NCBI GenBank assembly: GCA_025054615.1
Contig: JANWZO010000005.1
Coordinates: 1 to 64,000 of the forward strand
Reading direction: 5' to 3'
Source of the DNA: Kiritimatiellia bacterium
GTDB taxonomy: Bacteria > Verrucomicrobiota > Kiritimatiellia > CAIVKH01
DNA: 64,000 nt
Below are positions 18,164 to 27,920 of the stretch, one piece after another. Under the pieces are notes generated by a model that saw only the letters and a program-made list of their open reading frames with translations, searched no databases and was not told the origin of the DNA. The first letter of the stretch is position 1, and each line of letters starts with the position of its first letter. A program made the translations under genes and the position numbers.

Positions 18164-18943
18164 TTATTTGCGAAGCCTCCGGTAAACGAGACCGGCAAGC
18201 CCGAGTGCGGCCAGCGCAATGGTGGACGGTTCCGGGACCACCTCAAAGTTGTTGAAGTACGGTTCCCGATAGCTCCCGAAATCCATGGAGCTTGCGTACA
18301 GGCGAAACGCATCGATGCCACCAGGGACCGTAATGCTTGTAGTAAATGTACCCGTACCGTCACGGTCATTGGCCTGCACGCTGAGCGTGGTCGGGTCAAC
18401 CATTGTAAATTCCCAAAGCATGGCGATGGTGCCATAGCCGAATCCAGTATCGTTGCCATTGAAGGTGATCGTTGCCGAATTCCCGATGTTGACATTGACC
18501 ACCTGTGTGCCACTGATCCCGCCGACGTAGAGGTTGAAGCCTTTGTTGCCTTCGGCGCTGTTCGAGTCCCAGTTGACGCCCCACAAGAAGCGGAATGTTT
18601 GCCCCACGCTGAGACCGCCCCCGGTGAGAGAACGGTCCGCGTTCACGAAGGGATTTCCTGCGTGTGGGTTGGCATACAACCCGAAGCTATTCGTAGGCAT
18701 GCCGGAAATTCCTGCGTTAGATGCCGGGTTTCCGATGAAAACACCCGCAAAATATGAAGGAGGATTGTTATTTACGAAGATGGTCCAAGCGCTAAACCCA
18801 AAACCGCCATTATCGCCGCTTTGCCATCCGTCTGAGTAGGCCGATTGAAAGGCGTCGTCATAGGCCAGGTTGGCGGCGCTCGCAGTCAGAGTGGGTATGG
18901 CGATCGCGAAACATATGAGACGTGTGATCATATTTCTCATCAT
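18164..18943 (-). CDS. PEP-CTERM exported protein
   Basis: A 259-residue protein with a signal peptide (residues 1-23, ending TASA). The body is Gly/Asn/Ser-rich and beta-structured. The C-terminal sorting signal is typical: VPEPSTIALAALG, a short membrane helix and the basic end YRRLRK. PEP-CTERM proteins are recognised by an exosortase (EpsH-like) and delivered to the outer surface or exopolysaccharide. No exosortase is in the window. Translation may start at ATG 18943 or 18940. A strong terminator follows the stop. Confidence 0.88.
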   Translation of the reverse strand: MMRNMITRLICFAIAIPTLTASAANLAYDDAFQSAYSDGWQSGDNGGFGFSAWTIFVNNNPPSYFAGVFIGNPASNAGISGMPTNSFGLYANPHAGNPFVNADRSLTGGGLSVGQTFRFLWGVNWDSNSAEGNKGFNLYVGGISGTQVVNVNIGNSATITFNGNDTGFGYGTIAMLWEFTMVDPTTLSVQANDRDGTGTFTTSITVPGGIDAFRLYASSMDFGSYREPYFNNFEVVPEPSTIALAALGLAGLVYRRLRK

Positions 18944-19557
18944 GGTCCCTTCATCAGGTTCTTGTATGAAGTGAACATTGCCATGACCTCGTCACTCGGT
19001 CAATAATTTTTTACCAGCTAAAAGCTTTTACCGAAGAGGTGATGTTTTCGATTTTCGTCCGTCGGCATACCGGTCTGGCGCGCCATGTACATCAAGAATA
19101 CCAACTCCTGACTTCAAATCTCAATACGCGGTGGAGCGATGCGACCAATTTCAGCGAAATTTGATCAAGTAGGCGGCTGAGGGCGATTCGACTCGCAAGT
19201 GGCCACACATAAAAGCTAGCTCGATAACGCTTTGTGCCCAGGTTTGTATACCAGTAAATATGTCGTTGTCGTTCGGAGTTCCTGGCAATCCCGGTGGAGC
19301 TCACATTTGCAATTCGGCAATACCCAACAAACATGACACGCCCTATACGGAGATTCCATGCATGCGTCGCCAATTTAGGATCGGCACACATCAAATCATT
19401 TTCGGCAGGGTTGAGGGCTAGTCCTCAACAGCTGGTGAAATTTCGGCTCCAGACGCGTCCCGGCATGCAGATCCTCTTACCCTGACTAGGGTTGCTGATG
19501 AGCATCGCTGGCCGGCACATGGCTCATTCCACCGTACGCAGCTCGAAGATGGAGAGG
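18944..19557. other. gene-free stretch upstream of the fmdB operon
   Basis: About 610 bases with no convincing ORF, visibly richer in A and T than the flanking genes. One hairpin stands out at 19410-19429 (GTTGAGG, six-base loop, CCTCAAC) without a uridine run. I see no tRNA, no known structured RNA and no IS end. It may hold regulatory sites for the two flanking divergent units or be an insertion remnant. Confidence 0.5.
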
Positions 19558-19586
19558 TTGACGCCGAGGAAACCCAAAATTACTCT
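19558..19586 (+). promoter_or_regulatory. sigma70-type promoter of the fmdB operon
   Basis: TTGACG at 19558-19563, a 17-base spacer, then TACTCT at 19581-19586. The predicted start near 19593 leaves a leader of about 35 bases before the ATG at 19628. Confidence 0.55.
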
Positions 19587-19627
19587 ATCTTGCAGTTGCC
19601 GACGCTTTTAGAAAGAGGTTTTTCGGT

Positions 19628-19942
19628 ATGCCCACGTACGAATACGAGTGCAAAAAATGCGGTGTTACGTTTGAAAAATTTCAAAGAATCAGCGAGAAAC
19701 CGCTTCGACGATGTCCCGAGTGCCGCGGGAGCGTCAGCCGAAAGGTCGGAGCGGGGGCGGGTTTGCTGTTCAAGGGGAGTGGATTCTACATCACAGATTA
19801 TCGCAGCGAGAATTACAAGAAATCTGCGAAAGCCGATTCCGGGGGATCCGCTGACAGCTCGAAATCGCCGTCATCCCCCGGTGGCAAATCAGACGCGGGG
19901 GCGTCCTCGTCCACATCCAAAAAGGTTGAATCCAAGGCGTGA
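19628..19942 (+). CDS. FmdB-family zinc-ribbon protein
   Basis: A 104-residue protein beginning MPTYEYECKKCG, the signature of the FmdB/CxxC_CxxC regulatory zinc ribbon. The second Cys pair follows in RRCPEC at about residue 30. The metal-binding half (1-45) is followed by a Ser/Gly/Lys-rich tail, probably flexible. Family members are annotated as putative regulatory proteins, but their function is largely unknown. First gene of a five-gene co-oriented run (19628-24126); its stop overlaps the next start (GTGA). Confidence 0.9.
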   Translation: MPTYEYECKKCGVTFEKFQRISEKPLRRCPECRGSVSRKVGAGAGLLFKGSGFYITDYRSENYKKSAKADSGGSADSSKSPSSPGGKSDAGASSSTSKKVESKA

Positions 19943-20664
19943 GTGTCGGGATTCAGTGCTCGAGTTGCAGAACCATTAATCCGCGCGGCCGGCTTTTCTG
20001 CGTGCAGTGTGGTACGCAACTGGATCCGAAAGATTTGGTTTTCCGGGCGCAACGCTCAATTTCTCTGGCACGAGTTGTTCGGATTTGCGCAGCGGTCCTG
20101 CTCGCTGCAGGACTCGCCGCGATGCTGGCCCCCGCCCAGCTTGAGGGATCGCCGGGATCGCTGGCAGATGCCTATTCGCTAAGAGCGAAAATCAACGAGT
20201 TGTCACAGTATTCCCGAACCGGCTCTCCGCGAGAAGAAACGCTGACCGAATCGGAAATCAACTCTTATCTTGCGGCTCGCATGTTGTCGGCCGATCACGA
20301 GCGCGTCAACGAGGTTGAAATTCGCCGGCAACAGGAGAGCATGCGCGTGCGGCTCAAAGACGACGGGCGAATTTTGATCCAATGGTCTCGGAGGGTCGGG
20401 CCTCTCGATCTGGTTTATTCCGTGGACGGCCGTGTGGACGGCGGGGCCGAGCAACGGCGCTTTATCCCTGAAGGAGTTCGGATCGGCCGATTGCGGATTC
20501 CGGGTGTTGCGGGGATCCCGCTTGCGCGTCGCGCGTTGAGAAACATGGAGGGATTGGCCGGAGAAATCCGGTTGTTGGCCTCCGCCACGGCGATCGAAAT
20601 AAAGGATGGCCGGGCGCGTATTGTGTTCGGACCGGCTTCGGTCGCCTCGGGGACGGAACCATGA
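19939..20664 (+). CDS. zinc-ribbon membrane protein of unknown function
   Basis: 241 residues from a GTG that overlaps the fmdB stop by four bases, so translation is probably coupled. An N-terminal zinc ribbon has two CxxC pairs (CSSC at 7-10, CVQC at 21-24). A membrane helix follows (~residues 45-65). The C-terminal soluble region from ~105 (LTESEINSYLAARM) may face the periplasm and is beta-rich near the end. The stop overlaps the start of the next gene. No assigned family. Confidence 0.75.
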   Translation: MSVGIQCSSCRTINPRGRLFCVQCGTQLDPKDLVFRAQRSISLARVVRICAAVLLAAGLAAMLAPAQLEGSPGSLADAYSLRAKINELSQYSRTGSPREETLTESEINSYLAARMLSADHERVNEVEIRRQQESMRVRLKDDGRILIQWSRRVGPLDLVYSVDGRVDGGAEQRRFIPEGVRIGRLRIPGVAGIPLARRALRNMEGLAGEIRLLASATAIEIKDGRARIVFGPASVASGTEP

Positions 20665-22379
20665 AAGACAAACAGGAATTTTACGAATTGCTCGGCGAAC
20701 TGGATGGACGGGATTTCAGCGAGTACAACCGGATTATCGGTGATTACGATTTTTCCAGGTATGTGCTGAAAGTCACCCGGGTTCCGACGGATGCGAGCGA
20801 GCCGGGAACGCTGTTTCTCCTCCGCGTTCCGTCTCACGTGGCCGGTTTCCCGGCGCATCTGCATCAAACACCGATTCGGCGGACGGCGCTGGAGGACCTT
20901 CTGGTCCGAAAGATGTCTGCGGCGATTGAAGCCAGTTCCGCATACGACGAGGACGGTGTCTCGCGAAAACGGCTGTTTCTGCCAAAACCCGGCCCCCAAA
21001 TTTTGCCGCGATCCGCGTTGCTGATCACGGAGGATTACGTCGAAGCGCGGGTCCACGTAAATCTGCCGGTTCGGCGGGGTCGCATACATGGCGAAGAGGC
21101 GCGCCACATATTTTTCGAAACGCTGCCGGCCGTGGTGAATGCCTCGCTCATTTATTGCAATCTTGACGAGCAGGAGGCCGTGGCCTTTGTGCGCCTCATG
21201 GAGGATGCCGATGCGCTGCGGCAGATGCTGCCGACCCGCGGGTGGGTGGCGTTTGTTGGCGAGGGCGCTCTGCTCGCCCGCAGAGGCCCTGACGGCCGGG
21301 CTGCCCGAACGGGCGGTCGTCCGCTCGCCATTTCAGCCGAGTTGTGGACGGAAGTGGAATTGCCCAACCAAGGTCGGATTCGCGGATTGGGCATTCCCGC
21401 CGGTATCACCGTGGTAGTCGGCGATGAGTATTCCGGCCGCGTGGAATTCCTCAAGGCGATCGCGGCGGGCATTTACAATCATATTCCTGGGGACGGGCGT
21501 GAATACGTCATCAGCGCGCCGGATGCCGTCTATATCGCGGCAGACCCGGGACGCTGCATTCGGCGTGTCGACCTCGGAGCCTTTATCCGAGGCGACAATC
21601 CCGGTCGAGAAGGGTCGATCTATTCCACGGACGATGCGGACCCGTGCGCATCGCAGATGGCCGCGATGGCGGAGGCGCTGGAGGTTGGCTCTCGCGTGCT
21701 TTTGTTCGATGAATCAGACTCCGGCACGGCTTTCCTCGCTTCGGATTCGAGGCTCGATGAGATCGCCGGCGCCGGGAAAAGAGGGATTCTGCCTCTGTGT
21801 GCGGCGGCCCGAGAAATGGCCGACCATCGGGGCGTCTCCTTCGTGGTGGGGGGACGGTCCTCCATTGCGGAATGGATTCCAATCGCCGACACGGTGTTGC
21901 GAATTGAGAACTTCACCGTGTCGGATGTCACCAAAGAAGCCAAACGGCTCGAGATTCGAAGGACGGACGACAAACCCAACCCCGAAGCGGTGGCTCGACT
22001 GTTCGAATGTTCACGGCATGTGGTGCCCAGCAGCCTGGATCCCAGTTCGGGCCGTCACGATGCGATCGTGGGAGCCGAATCGATCTACCACTTGCGATTT
22101 GGAAAGTCCGTCGTTGATTTGCAGCGCGTGTGCCAACTCGCCGACATTTCGCAGACCGAAACGATCGGATTGATTCTGTATTACGCGAAATCCCGATATT
22201 TGCGCGAAGCGAGATCGATTCGAGAGATTATGGATCTGGTGGACCGCGATTTGAGCACTGAAGGGTTGGATTGCCTGACGCGGGACCTGCGCTGCGATCT
22301 GGCGCGGCCCCGGCGTTTTGAAATTGCAGCGGCCTTGAATCGACTCGCGTCGCTGCGAATCGCCAACATGGCGGAATAA
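20661..22379 (+). CDS. ABC-class P-loop ATPase-like protein with degenerate nucleotide site
   Basis: A 572-residue protein related to the 'predicted ATPase of the ABC class' family (Pfam ABC_ATPase). The domain order is intact: an N-terminal region with [13 protein letters not shown], the central P-loop, a signature-like segment and [13 protein letters not shown] as Walker B. The Walker A loop, however, reads [10 protein letters not shown] (254-263) where the family has a glycine-rich loop ending GKST. The invariant lysine is arginine and the Ser/Thr is valine. The signature has decayed to [13 protein letters not shown] hydrolysis is therefore doubtful. It overlaps the upstream gene by four bases. 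Confidence 0.85.
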   Translation: MKDKQEFYELLGELDGRDFSEYNRIIGDYDFSRYVLKVTRVPTDASEPGTLFLLRVPSHVAGFPAHLHQTPIRRTALEDLLVRKMSAAIEASSAYDEDGVSRKRLFLPKPGPQILPRSALLITEDYVEARVHVNLPVRRGRIHGEEARHIFFETLPAVVNASLIYCNLDEQEAVAFVRLMEDADALRQMLPTRGWVAFVGEGALLARRGPDGRAARTGGRPLAISAELWTEVELPNQGRIRGLGIPAGITVVVGDEYSGRVEFLKAIAAGIYNHIPGDGREYVISAPDAVYIAADPGRCIRRVDLGAFIRGDNPGREGSIYSTDDADPCASQMAAMAEALEVGSRVLLFDESDSGTAFLASDSRLDEIAGAGKRGILPLCAAAREMADHRGVSFVVGGRSSIAEWIPIADTVLRIENFTVSDVTKEAKRLEIRRTDDKPNPEAVARLFECSRHVVPSSLDPSSGRHDAIVGAESIYHLRFGKSVVDLQRVCQLADISQTETIGLILYYAKSRYLREARSIREIMDLVDRDLSTEGLDCLTRDLRCDLARPRRFEIAAALNRLASLRIANMAE

Positions 22380-22393
22380 TCGTTGCGGCGGCC

Positions 22394-22849
22394 ATGAAGC
22401 TGGTCTTGCAGCGCGTGAGCCGCGCACGGGTGATGGTCGAGGGGTCGGAGATCGCATCAATCGGGTACGGCTTGCTGATCCTTTGCGGGGTGGGTCGTGG
22501 CGATACTCCGGCGGACCGGGCCTGGTTGGCACGGAAGGTGGCGAATTTGAGAATCTTCGATGACAACCACGGGAAAATGAATCTCGGCCCACGAGACGTC
22601 GGAGCGGAGATGCTGCTCGTCAGCCAGTTCACCCTGTTTGCGGATTGTTCCCGCGGAAACCGGCCGAGCTATCTGGATGCGGCGCCGCCGGCGGAAGGGA
22701 AGACCGGCTTTGAAGCCTTCGCCGAACTGCTTCGGGCCGAGGGGTTCGATGTGCAAACCGGCGTATTCGGCGCGAATATGAAGGTCGAACTGGAAAACGA
22801 TGGTCCGGTGACCATCGTGCTCGAAAGCTGCGGCCGGTCTTCGATATGA
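22394..22849 (+). CDS. dtd: D-aminoacyl-tRNA deacylase
   Basis: Removes D-amino acids mischarged onto tRNA. The 151-residue protein has the family start [12 protein letters not shown], the catalytic-site segment [17 protein letters not shown] and a C-terminal Gly-Pro motif, NDGPVTIV. Length is normal. It sits 14 bases after the ATPase-like gene and overlaps the next gene by four bases (ATGA). Confidence 0.95.
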   Translation: MKLVLQRVSRARVMVEGSEIASIGYGLLILCGVGRGDTPADRAWLARKVANLRIFDDNHGKMNLGPRDVGAEMLLVSQFTLFADCSRGNRPSYLDAAPPAEGKTGFEAFAELLRAEGFDVQTGVFGANMKVELENDGPVTIVLESCGRSSI

Positions 22850-24126
22850 ACATCGCAGCCATTCCGCGCCTGGCGGTACTTGGCGCGTGGGTGGTCTGCC
22901 TTGGTGTTCCATTGTCCAGTGCCGAGCCTCGCGATCGCGCGGAGACATCGAGGACCCTCCTCAGCGCCTCGCGGCGGTTCGTTGTATCCGGCCTGCCGGC
23001 CCCAAGGGCTTTCGAATTGGCCAGATGGGCGGAAGAGGTCGCGGAGCGAATTCAGCGGGTCACTGGCGTGATGACCTTCACCCGCGGTGAGTTTATCCTC
23101 ATCGATGTCTCCGAGCCGGAAGGACCGCCATTCGTCACCGTCAGCCAGACCTGTGACGGGGGGGATATCTCGCAGAGCCTCCGGTTGGGTGGTCTTCCAG
23201 GAATTGATCGTGAAGAGGCGGAATCCGCGCTTGTGTCCCTGCTTCTTAGCCGCCAGATCCATACACTTCAGCCGCGGGCGGAGCGATGCCCGGACCCGGT
23301 TCTGATCTCCGACTGGATCTCTGTGGCTGTCGCCCATGCGACGGATCCGGACATTCGGCGCCGAGACCTCGATGCGGCGCTTGTCCGTCATCAGGGCGGC
23401 GAGCTCTCGGGATTTCGCGAGATTACGGGTTTCCACGTGATGCCGCGCGGTCGCCACCCCATCAAGGCGGACGCCACGGCGCTTTGGCTCTGGCTGTCCG
23501 ACACGCCGGACGGCGGAAGCGCCCTATTGAAGGAACTCGTGCGAATTCACGCGGAGGGCCGGCGCCCGGACCCCGAATGGCTGGCTCGCTGGCGCACGGG
23601 AGAGTCTGACGTGGCCGCGGCTACTCGGGCTTGGCATGACTGGCTGGAGGCGCGGGCGGCTCGCCTCGTTTTTCCGGCGCGGCACCTATCGGATGAGTGG
23701 ATGGATTCGCTTCGCGTGGCGCCGTTGACGGAACTGGTCGAAGCCGGAGGGCCGGCCGATTTGGCAGGTCGGCCTCTGATCGACCTTGTCCGTCTGCGCA
23801 AGGAACCGTGGTGCAAGAACTTCGCTGTTCGGCGCGCCATTCGGATGAGGCTCGAGGCCGTTGGACAGGAGGACGAGGCGCTTCAAGTGGTCGACGCCTA
23901 CGCCCGGTTTTTGGAGGGCTTGGCGAAGGGGCTAGCTCGCCGGCGCCTGGACGCATCATGGAAGGAGGCGGAAACGCGGCTCCATCGTTACCAACGCATG
24001 CGCGAGGCGCGTCGCCGCTTTTTGGATGAGGTGGAAGAAAGGCTTGGACTGGCACGAAACCGGTCGGAAGATCCCGTAAACCGTTTTCTCCAGCAGGCAG
24101 ACATGCGCACGGTTACGGGAAACTGA
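22846..24126 (+). CDS. exported protein of unknown function
   Basis: A 426-residue protein with a signal peptide ending near SSAEP (residue 27). The mature part is mostly helical. Its first part ([22 protein letters not shown]) resembles the start of exported peptidase-MA-like proteins, but no HExxH motif is visible, so activity is not claimed. A charged C-terminal helix spans ~340-410. Last gene of the fmdB operon, with translation coupled to dtd by a four-base overlap. Confidence 0.72.
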   Translation: MNIAAIPRLAVLGAWVVCLGVPLSSAEPRDRAETSRTLLSASRRFVVSGLPAPRAFELARWAEEVAERIQRVTGVMTFTRGEFILIDVSEPEGPPFVTVSQTCDGGDISQSLRLGGLPGIDREEAESALVSLLLSRQIHTLQPRAERCPDPVLISDWISVAVAHATDPDIRRRDLDAALVRHQGGELSGFREITGFHVMPRGRHPIKADATALWLWLSDTPDGGSALLKELVRIHAEGRRPDPEWLARWRTGESDVAAATRAWHDWLEARAARLVFPARHLSDEWMDSLRVAPLTELVEAGGPADLAGRPLIDLVRLRKEPWCKNFAVRRAIRMRLEAVGQEDEALQVVDAYARFLEGLAKGLARRRLDASWKEAETRLHRYQRMREARRRFLDEVEERLGLARNRSEDPVNRFLQQADMRTVTGN

Positions 24127-24218
24127 CCGGTCGAACCGTTTGGTCGAGCTGCGCCATTCGGGTTCGACGCCATCTAAATCCCAGGGGTCTGCTGTGGGGC
24201 GTTACCCGCTATTTCATT

Positions 24219-25520
24219 TCAAATTGCGCGTTGAATTCGGTCGCGTGCAGCAAGCGCGAGGTCAACAAGGGTTTCGATTGGCCGATCCGGTTCGAATGAC
24301 GATGCCCAGGCAATGGAATCTTCAGGGCCCACGCGCCCATGCGAGCCTCGGACTTTCGAGGTGTCGAGACTAATCGACAGGGGCGGCCATCCAAAGAACA
24401 GTTCACACGGGTCATAGCCGGGTTTGTTGTGAATGTCGATGTGGGTCGCGTAGTCCGGCGCTTCGTGCGGGTCCGTCCACCACGGGTAGGCGAACCAACT
24501 GCCGCGCCGTGCGATGAGGGTGAAATCGCCTGCGTTCGGGTGGTCGATGCCGAACTCCCTGCGCGTCGGCCCCTCAAGGAGCTGGTCAAGGTCCGGGAGG
24601 CTGGCGAGCGACGAACGCGCGGCTTCGCGGATCTTTTCATCGCGGCAAAACACGTGGGCGACTTCGTGATCGACAACGGCGAAGGCGGGACTGTTGAAGA
24701 AATCCGGATAGGCCATGCCCCTGACGCGTCGGGTCCAGAACAGTCCAGCTTCGCGCAGCACGCGGTTGGGAAACATCGCCGGGCGTGAGACGGCGCCGAT
24801 CGAATAATCGCCGAACACGAGCCAGTCGTATCCGTTCGCCTCGGCCGCGGCGAGGATTTCCTTTATCAGGCGGCTCAACACCTCACGTGCGCGGGCGGCT
24901 TCGGGGCTTGTCGGGCCTCGCCGCTGGAGGTCGTAATCCAGATGGGGGAGATAGGCGAGCAGCAGATCGGGCGCGAACGACGGATCGGCCATCACCGCGC
25001 ATACAGCCTCGGCAATCCATTCGCTGGATTTGCGCGAAGCGAGCGGTCCCCAGTAATGCATCAGGTTGAACGGTCGGCCCAGCATTTTGCATAGCCGCTC
25101 ATAGAGGTCAGGCGGTTGCGAATAGCAGTCCTGGATCATGCCGCCGTTATGTTTGTGGATGGGCCGCGGCGAGAGCACGAGGTCGACGGATTCGCCTAAG
25201 CTTTGTTGCCAGAACATCATGCCCACGCGTTTGCCGCGCGCCCGGAAAGCCTCCCAGATCCGCGCGCCCTTCACCAGCGAGGCCGACTGCTCCCAGAACA
25301 GAACTTTCTTCAGATCAGGGAACCAGAGCCCGTTGCCCACCATGCCGTGGCGTGTTGGCAGGCTTGCTGTTCGAAACGTCGCCTGGGCCGTGCAGGTGAC
25401 CGCTGGAAAAACCGGCCGAGCCTCCCGAAACCGAACCCCGGAAATCTGGATTTGGATGGCTTGTGTCCACCCGAGAGCTGCGCAGTCGAGAATAAGAAGT
25501 CTGGGCCGTGCGGCGGTCAC
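24219..25520 (-). CDS. EboF-like type I phosphodiesterase / nucleotide pyrophosphatase
   Basis: A 433-residue member of the alkaline-phosphatase superfamily (NPP type). The N-terminal metal aspartate is in LLILDCAALGW, and the nucleophile threonine lies in PAVTCTAQATFRTASLPTRHG. Further metal ligands are in YLPHLDYDLQRRG, FGDYS and a late histidine motif around KVRGSHGR. Similar enzymes occur in ebo clusters as EboF, which are linked to moving a prenylated or phosphorylated metabolite out of the cytoplasm. The GTG start at 25520 overlaps the upstream regulator's stop by four bases. EboD and EboE relatives are 5 kb away. Confidence 0.8.
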   Translation of the reverse strand: MTAARPRLLILDCAALGWTQAIQIQISGVRFREARPVFPAVTCTAQATFRTASLPTRHGMVGNGLWFPDLKKVLFWEQSASLVKGARIWEAFRARGKRVGMMFWQQSLGESVDLVLSPRPIHKHNGGMIQDCYSQPPDLYERLCKMLGRPFNLMHYWGPLASRKSSEWIAEAVCAVMADPSFAPDLLLAYLPHLDYDLQRRGPTSPEAARAREVLSRLIKEILAAAEANGYDWLVFGDYSIGAVSRPAMFPNRVLREAGLFWTRRVRGMAYPDFFNSPAFAVVDHEVAHVFCRDEKIREAARSSLASLPDLDQLLEGPTRREFGIDHPNAGDFTLIARRGSWFAYPWWTDPHEAPDYATHIDIHNKPGYDPCELFFGWPPLSISLDTSKVRGSHGRVGPEDSIAWASSFEPDRPIETLVDLALAARDRIQRAI

Positions 25521-26875
25521 GTGTTCTCCGGAAGTTTCCGGTACAGCGTGGCCAGGCTGATTTGGAGCGCTTTCGCGGTCTTTTCCTTATCACCGCCGTG
25601 CGTTTTGAGCGCATGCAACAGAAATTCCCGCTCTTTCGCACGGAGATACTGACGCAGCGACTGCCCTGAGATCCCGATCGATTCTTCAGCCGCGGGTCTC
25701 GCGGCGGCGGACTCGCGGATCCGGGACGGAAAGTCTTCCAATCGGATGCTTTCGCCGCTGGCGAAGGCCAGGGCATGGCGAACGGAATTCTGCAGCTCTC
25801 GCACGTTTCCGGGCCAATGGTACCGCTCGAGCGCGCGTTCTGCCTCCGGATCGATCACGGGCATTTTTTCACGATTGCGAAGTTCCATGCGGATGAAATG
25901 GCGTACGAGGGGCAGGATGTCCTCTCGCCTCTCGCGCAGCGGGGGCATTTCGATGGGGATCACGCTCAGCCGATAGTACAAATCCTCCCGAAACGCCTGT
26001 TTCTCGATCAGCCGCTCGAGTTTGTCATTGGTTGCGGCAATCACGCGGACGTCCACCGCCACCGATTCATTGCTGCCCACCTTTCGAACTTTTCGATCCT
26101 GCAGGACCCTAAGCAGCTTGGCTTGAATGGAGAGGGGCATCGCCCCGATTTCGTCGAGAAAAATGGTTCCCCCGTTCGCCGCCTCGAAAAGCCCCTCCTT
26201 GGTCGACGTGGCCCCGGTGAACGCGCCCTTGACGTGCCCGAACATCTCGGACTCCAGAAGTGGTTCGGGCAGAGCCGCGCAATTGATCGGGATAAATTTG
26301 TTGCCGCGGCGCGCGCTGTGGGCGTGGATCGCCGTGGCGACGAGCTCCTTGCCGGTCCCGCTTTCACCGGTGATCAACACGGTGGTGTCGGTGCGCGCCA
26401 CCCGCCCGATGATTTCGCAGATGCGCCGCATCTGCGGGCTTTCCGCGATAATGTTCTCGAACTGATAGCGTGCGCCGAGCTGCTGCCGCAGTTCGTCATT
26501 TTCGGTGCGAATGCGCGCATACTCGAGGGCGCGTTGGACCGTCAGCATCAATTCGTCTACCTTGAAGGGTTTAGTCACGTAGTCAAAGGCGCCTTCCTTC
26601 ATCGCCTGAACGGCCGTTTCAATTGAGCCGTAGGCCGTGAGCATGATCACGGCCATCTGCGGCCGTTCCCGCCGAACGATCCGCAACAATTCAAGGCCGT
26701 CGATGGGCGACATCCGAATATCCGTCACCATCAGGTCAAACGGTTCACACAGAAGAATCTCTCGGGCCTTTTCCCCGCCCCGCACCGCCACGGGATCGTG
26801 GCCAGCCGACTTCATGAGCGTACTCAAAACGCTCAAGATGCTCGGCTCATCGTCAACGAGCAAAATTCGTGCCAT
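25517..26875 (-). CDS. NtrC-family sigma54-dependent response regulator
   Basis: A 452-residue activator of RpoN promoters. Receiver domain: residues 1-120, acidic pocket Asp8/Asp9 and phospho-acceptor Asp52 in VTDIRM. AAA+ domain: 140-375, Walker A GESGTGKE, sigma54-contact loop GAFTGA, Walker B GGTIFLDEIG. C-terminal Fis-type helix-turn-helix: 420-450 (GDKEKTAKALQISLATLYRKL). Downstream in the operon is the EboF-like gene, start coupled. Upstream is a histidine kinase that lacks its ATPase domain. Confidence 0.95.
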   Translation of the reverse strand: MARILLVDDEPSILSVLSTLMKSAGHDPVAVRGGEKAREILLCEPFDLMVTDIRMSPIDGLELLRIVRRERPQMAVIMLTAYGSIETAVQAMKEGAFDYVTKPFKVDELMLTVQRALEYARIRTENDELRQQLGARYQFENIIAESPQMRRICEIIGRVARTDTTVLITGESGTGKELVATAIHAHSARRGNKFIPINCAALPEPLLESEMFGHVKGAFTGATSTKEGLFEAANGGTIFLDEIGAMPLSIQAKLLRVLQDRKVRKVGSNESVAVDVRVIAATNDKLERLIEKQAFREDLYYRLSVIPIEMPPLRERREDILPLVRHFIRMELRNREKMPVIDPEAERALERYHWPGNVRELQNSVRHALAFASGESIRLEDFPSRIRESAAARPAAEESIGISGQSLRQYLRAKEREFLLHALKTHGGDKEKTAKALQISLATLYRKLPENT

Positions 26876-26900
26876 TATCGCCCACCCTCAGATGAGCAAT

Positions 26901-26930
26901 TTAATGTGCGTATCTGTCAGCGTTTGTCAA
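26901..26930 (-). promoter_or_regulatory. possible internal promoter of the response regulator
   Basis: On the minus strand TTGACA (26925-26930) is followed after 18 bases by CATTAA (26901-26906), about 25 bases before the regulator start. It would let the regulator and EboF-like gene be expressed without the kinase. The -10 match is weak. Confidence 0.35.
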
Positions 26931-26984
26931 TTTCTCAATTATTCAAATTCGCATTGGACCTCGCGCAGGGCCGGGGTTAGGGCG

Positions 26985-27857
26985 TCATTTCTGCACGCTC
27001 GGGGCGTCAAGGCGGACTTTAGCATGGTTGTCACGCACATCCGCCTTGGTCAACAATTCGGATACCAAATTTTCCAGCCGGGCCGACTGTTCAACGATGG
27101 ACCGGCACAATAAGGCGAACTCCCGTTCGAGCAGGCGACCGCTTATCAGATCACCATCTTGGACCCGCTCTTGGAGGAGGGAGAGCAACTGGGCCGACCC
27201 TGAGATGGCGGTCAACGGATTTCGAATGTCATGGGCCAACTGATTCGCGAGGCTGGAAATTATGCGGTTCTGCGTTTGTCGGAATTCCTCTTCCATTGCG
27301 GCAACCACGTCCGAGATATCGGTCAGCAGGACGAGTCGGAAAACCCGATCGCTCGCGTAAAGGGTTTGCAGCTCGAATATTACGCTGATAATCCGACCAT
27401 CCGGACGGGCAATTTTTCTGAACAGTCGGCACGTCTCCTGATCGCCTTCGCCGTTGGAAGTCAGTAGATTAGATATCGAGGACTCCGGAGAGAGGTTCGC
27501 AGACGCATCGGAGAGCCCCAGTAAAGCACGAGCTTTCTCGTTGAGCACGACGACGCGGCCCTTGGCTTCGAGCAATATGGCCGCGCATGGCAGGAATCGG
27601 ACCGTTTGCTCGAGTTTCAATTCGGCGCTGCGTTTTCGAACGCCCGCCAAAGATCCAATCGCAAGAGTTCCACCCGCCAAGCCGGCGTGGAGCAATGGAT
27701 TATTCGAGGGGAGATCCATGCAGACCATGCATATGAGGGAGGAGAAAGCTGCGATACCGAAAATAACTGTGGCGAGTTGCGCGACGTTTCTGCGTCTTTT
27801 TCGGGACTTCACAGCGTCAGTTATCGCCAACACGGTCAGTCTTCCTAGGCGATCCAT
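26985..27857 (-). CDS. membrane sensor histidine kinase lacking the ATPase domain
   Basis: A 290-residue NtrB/PilS-like protein. There are two predicted membrane helices (about 28-48 and 54-72). A PAS-type sensor follows (about 80-190: FLPCAAILLEAKGRVVVLNEKARALLG). A complete HisKA dimerisation helix pair carries the phospho-accepting His209 in LAHDIRNPLTAI. The protein then ends at residue 290, just past HisKA, with no HATPase_c N-, G1- or G2-box. Only 109 bases separate it from the next gene, so the ATPase domain is not nearby in another frame. It cannot autophosphorylate by itself. Confidence 0.85.
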   Translation of the reverse strand: MDRLGRLTVLAITDAVKSRKRRRNVAQLATVIFGIAAFSSLICMVCMDLPSNNPLLHAGLAGGTLAIGSLAGVRKRSAELKLEQTVRFLPCAAILLEAKGRVVVLNEKARALLGLSDASANLSPESSISNLLTSNGEGDQETCRLFRKIARPDGRIISVIFELQTLYASDRVFRLVLLTDISDVVAAMEEEFRQTQNRIISSLANQLAHDIRNPLTAISGSAQLLSLLQERVQDGDLISGRLLEREFALLCRSIVEQSARLENLVSELLTKADVRDNHAKVRLDAPSVQK

Positions 27858-27920
27858 CGGGTTTCACTCCCTACGCCGTGGCAAGAGATCCACAAAAATT
27901 CGAATCGCCGATAAATTTTA

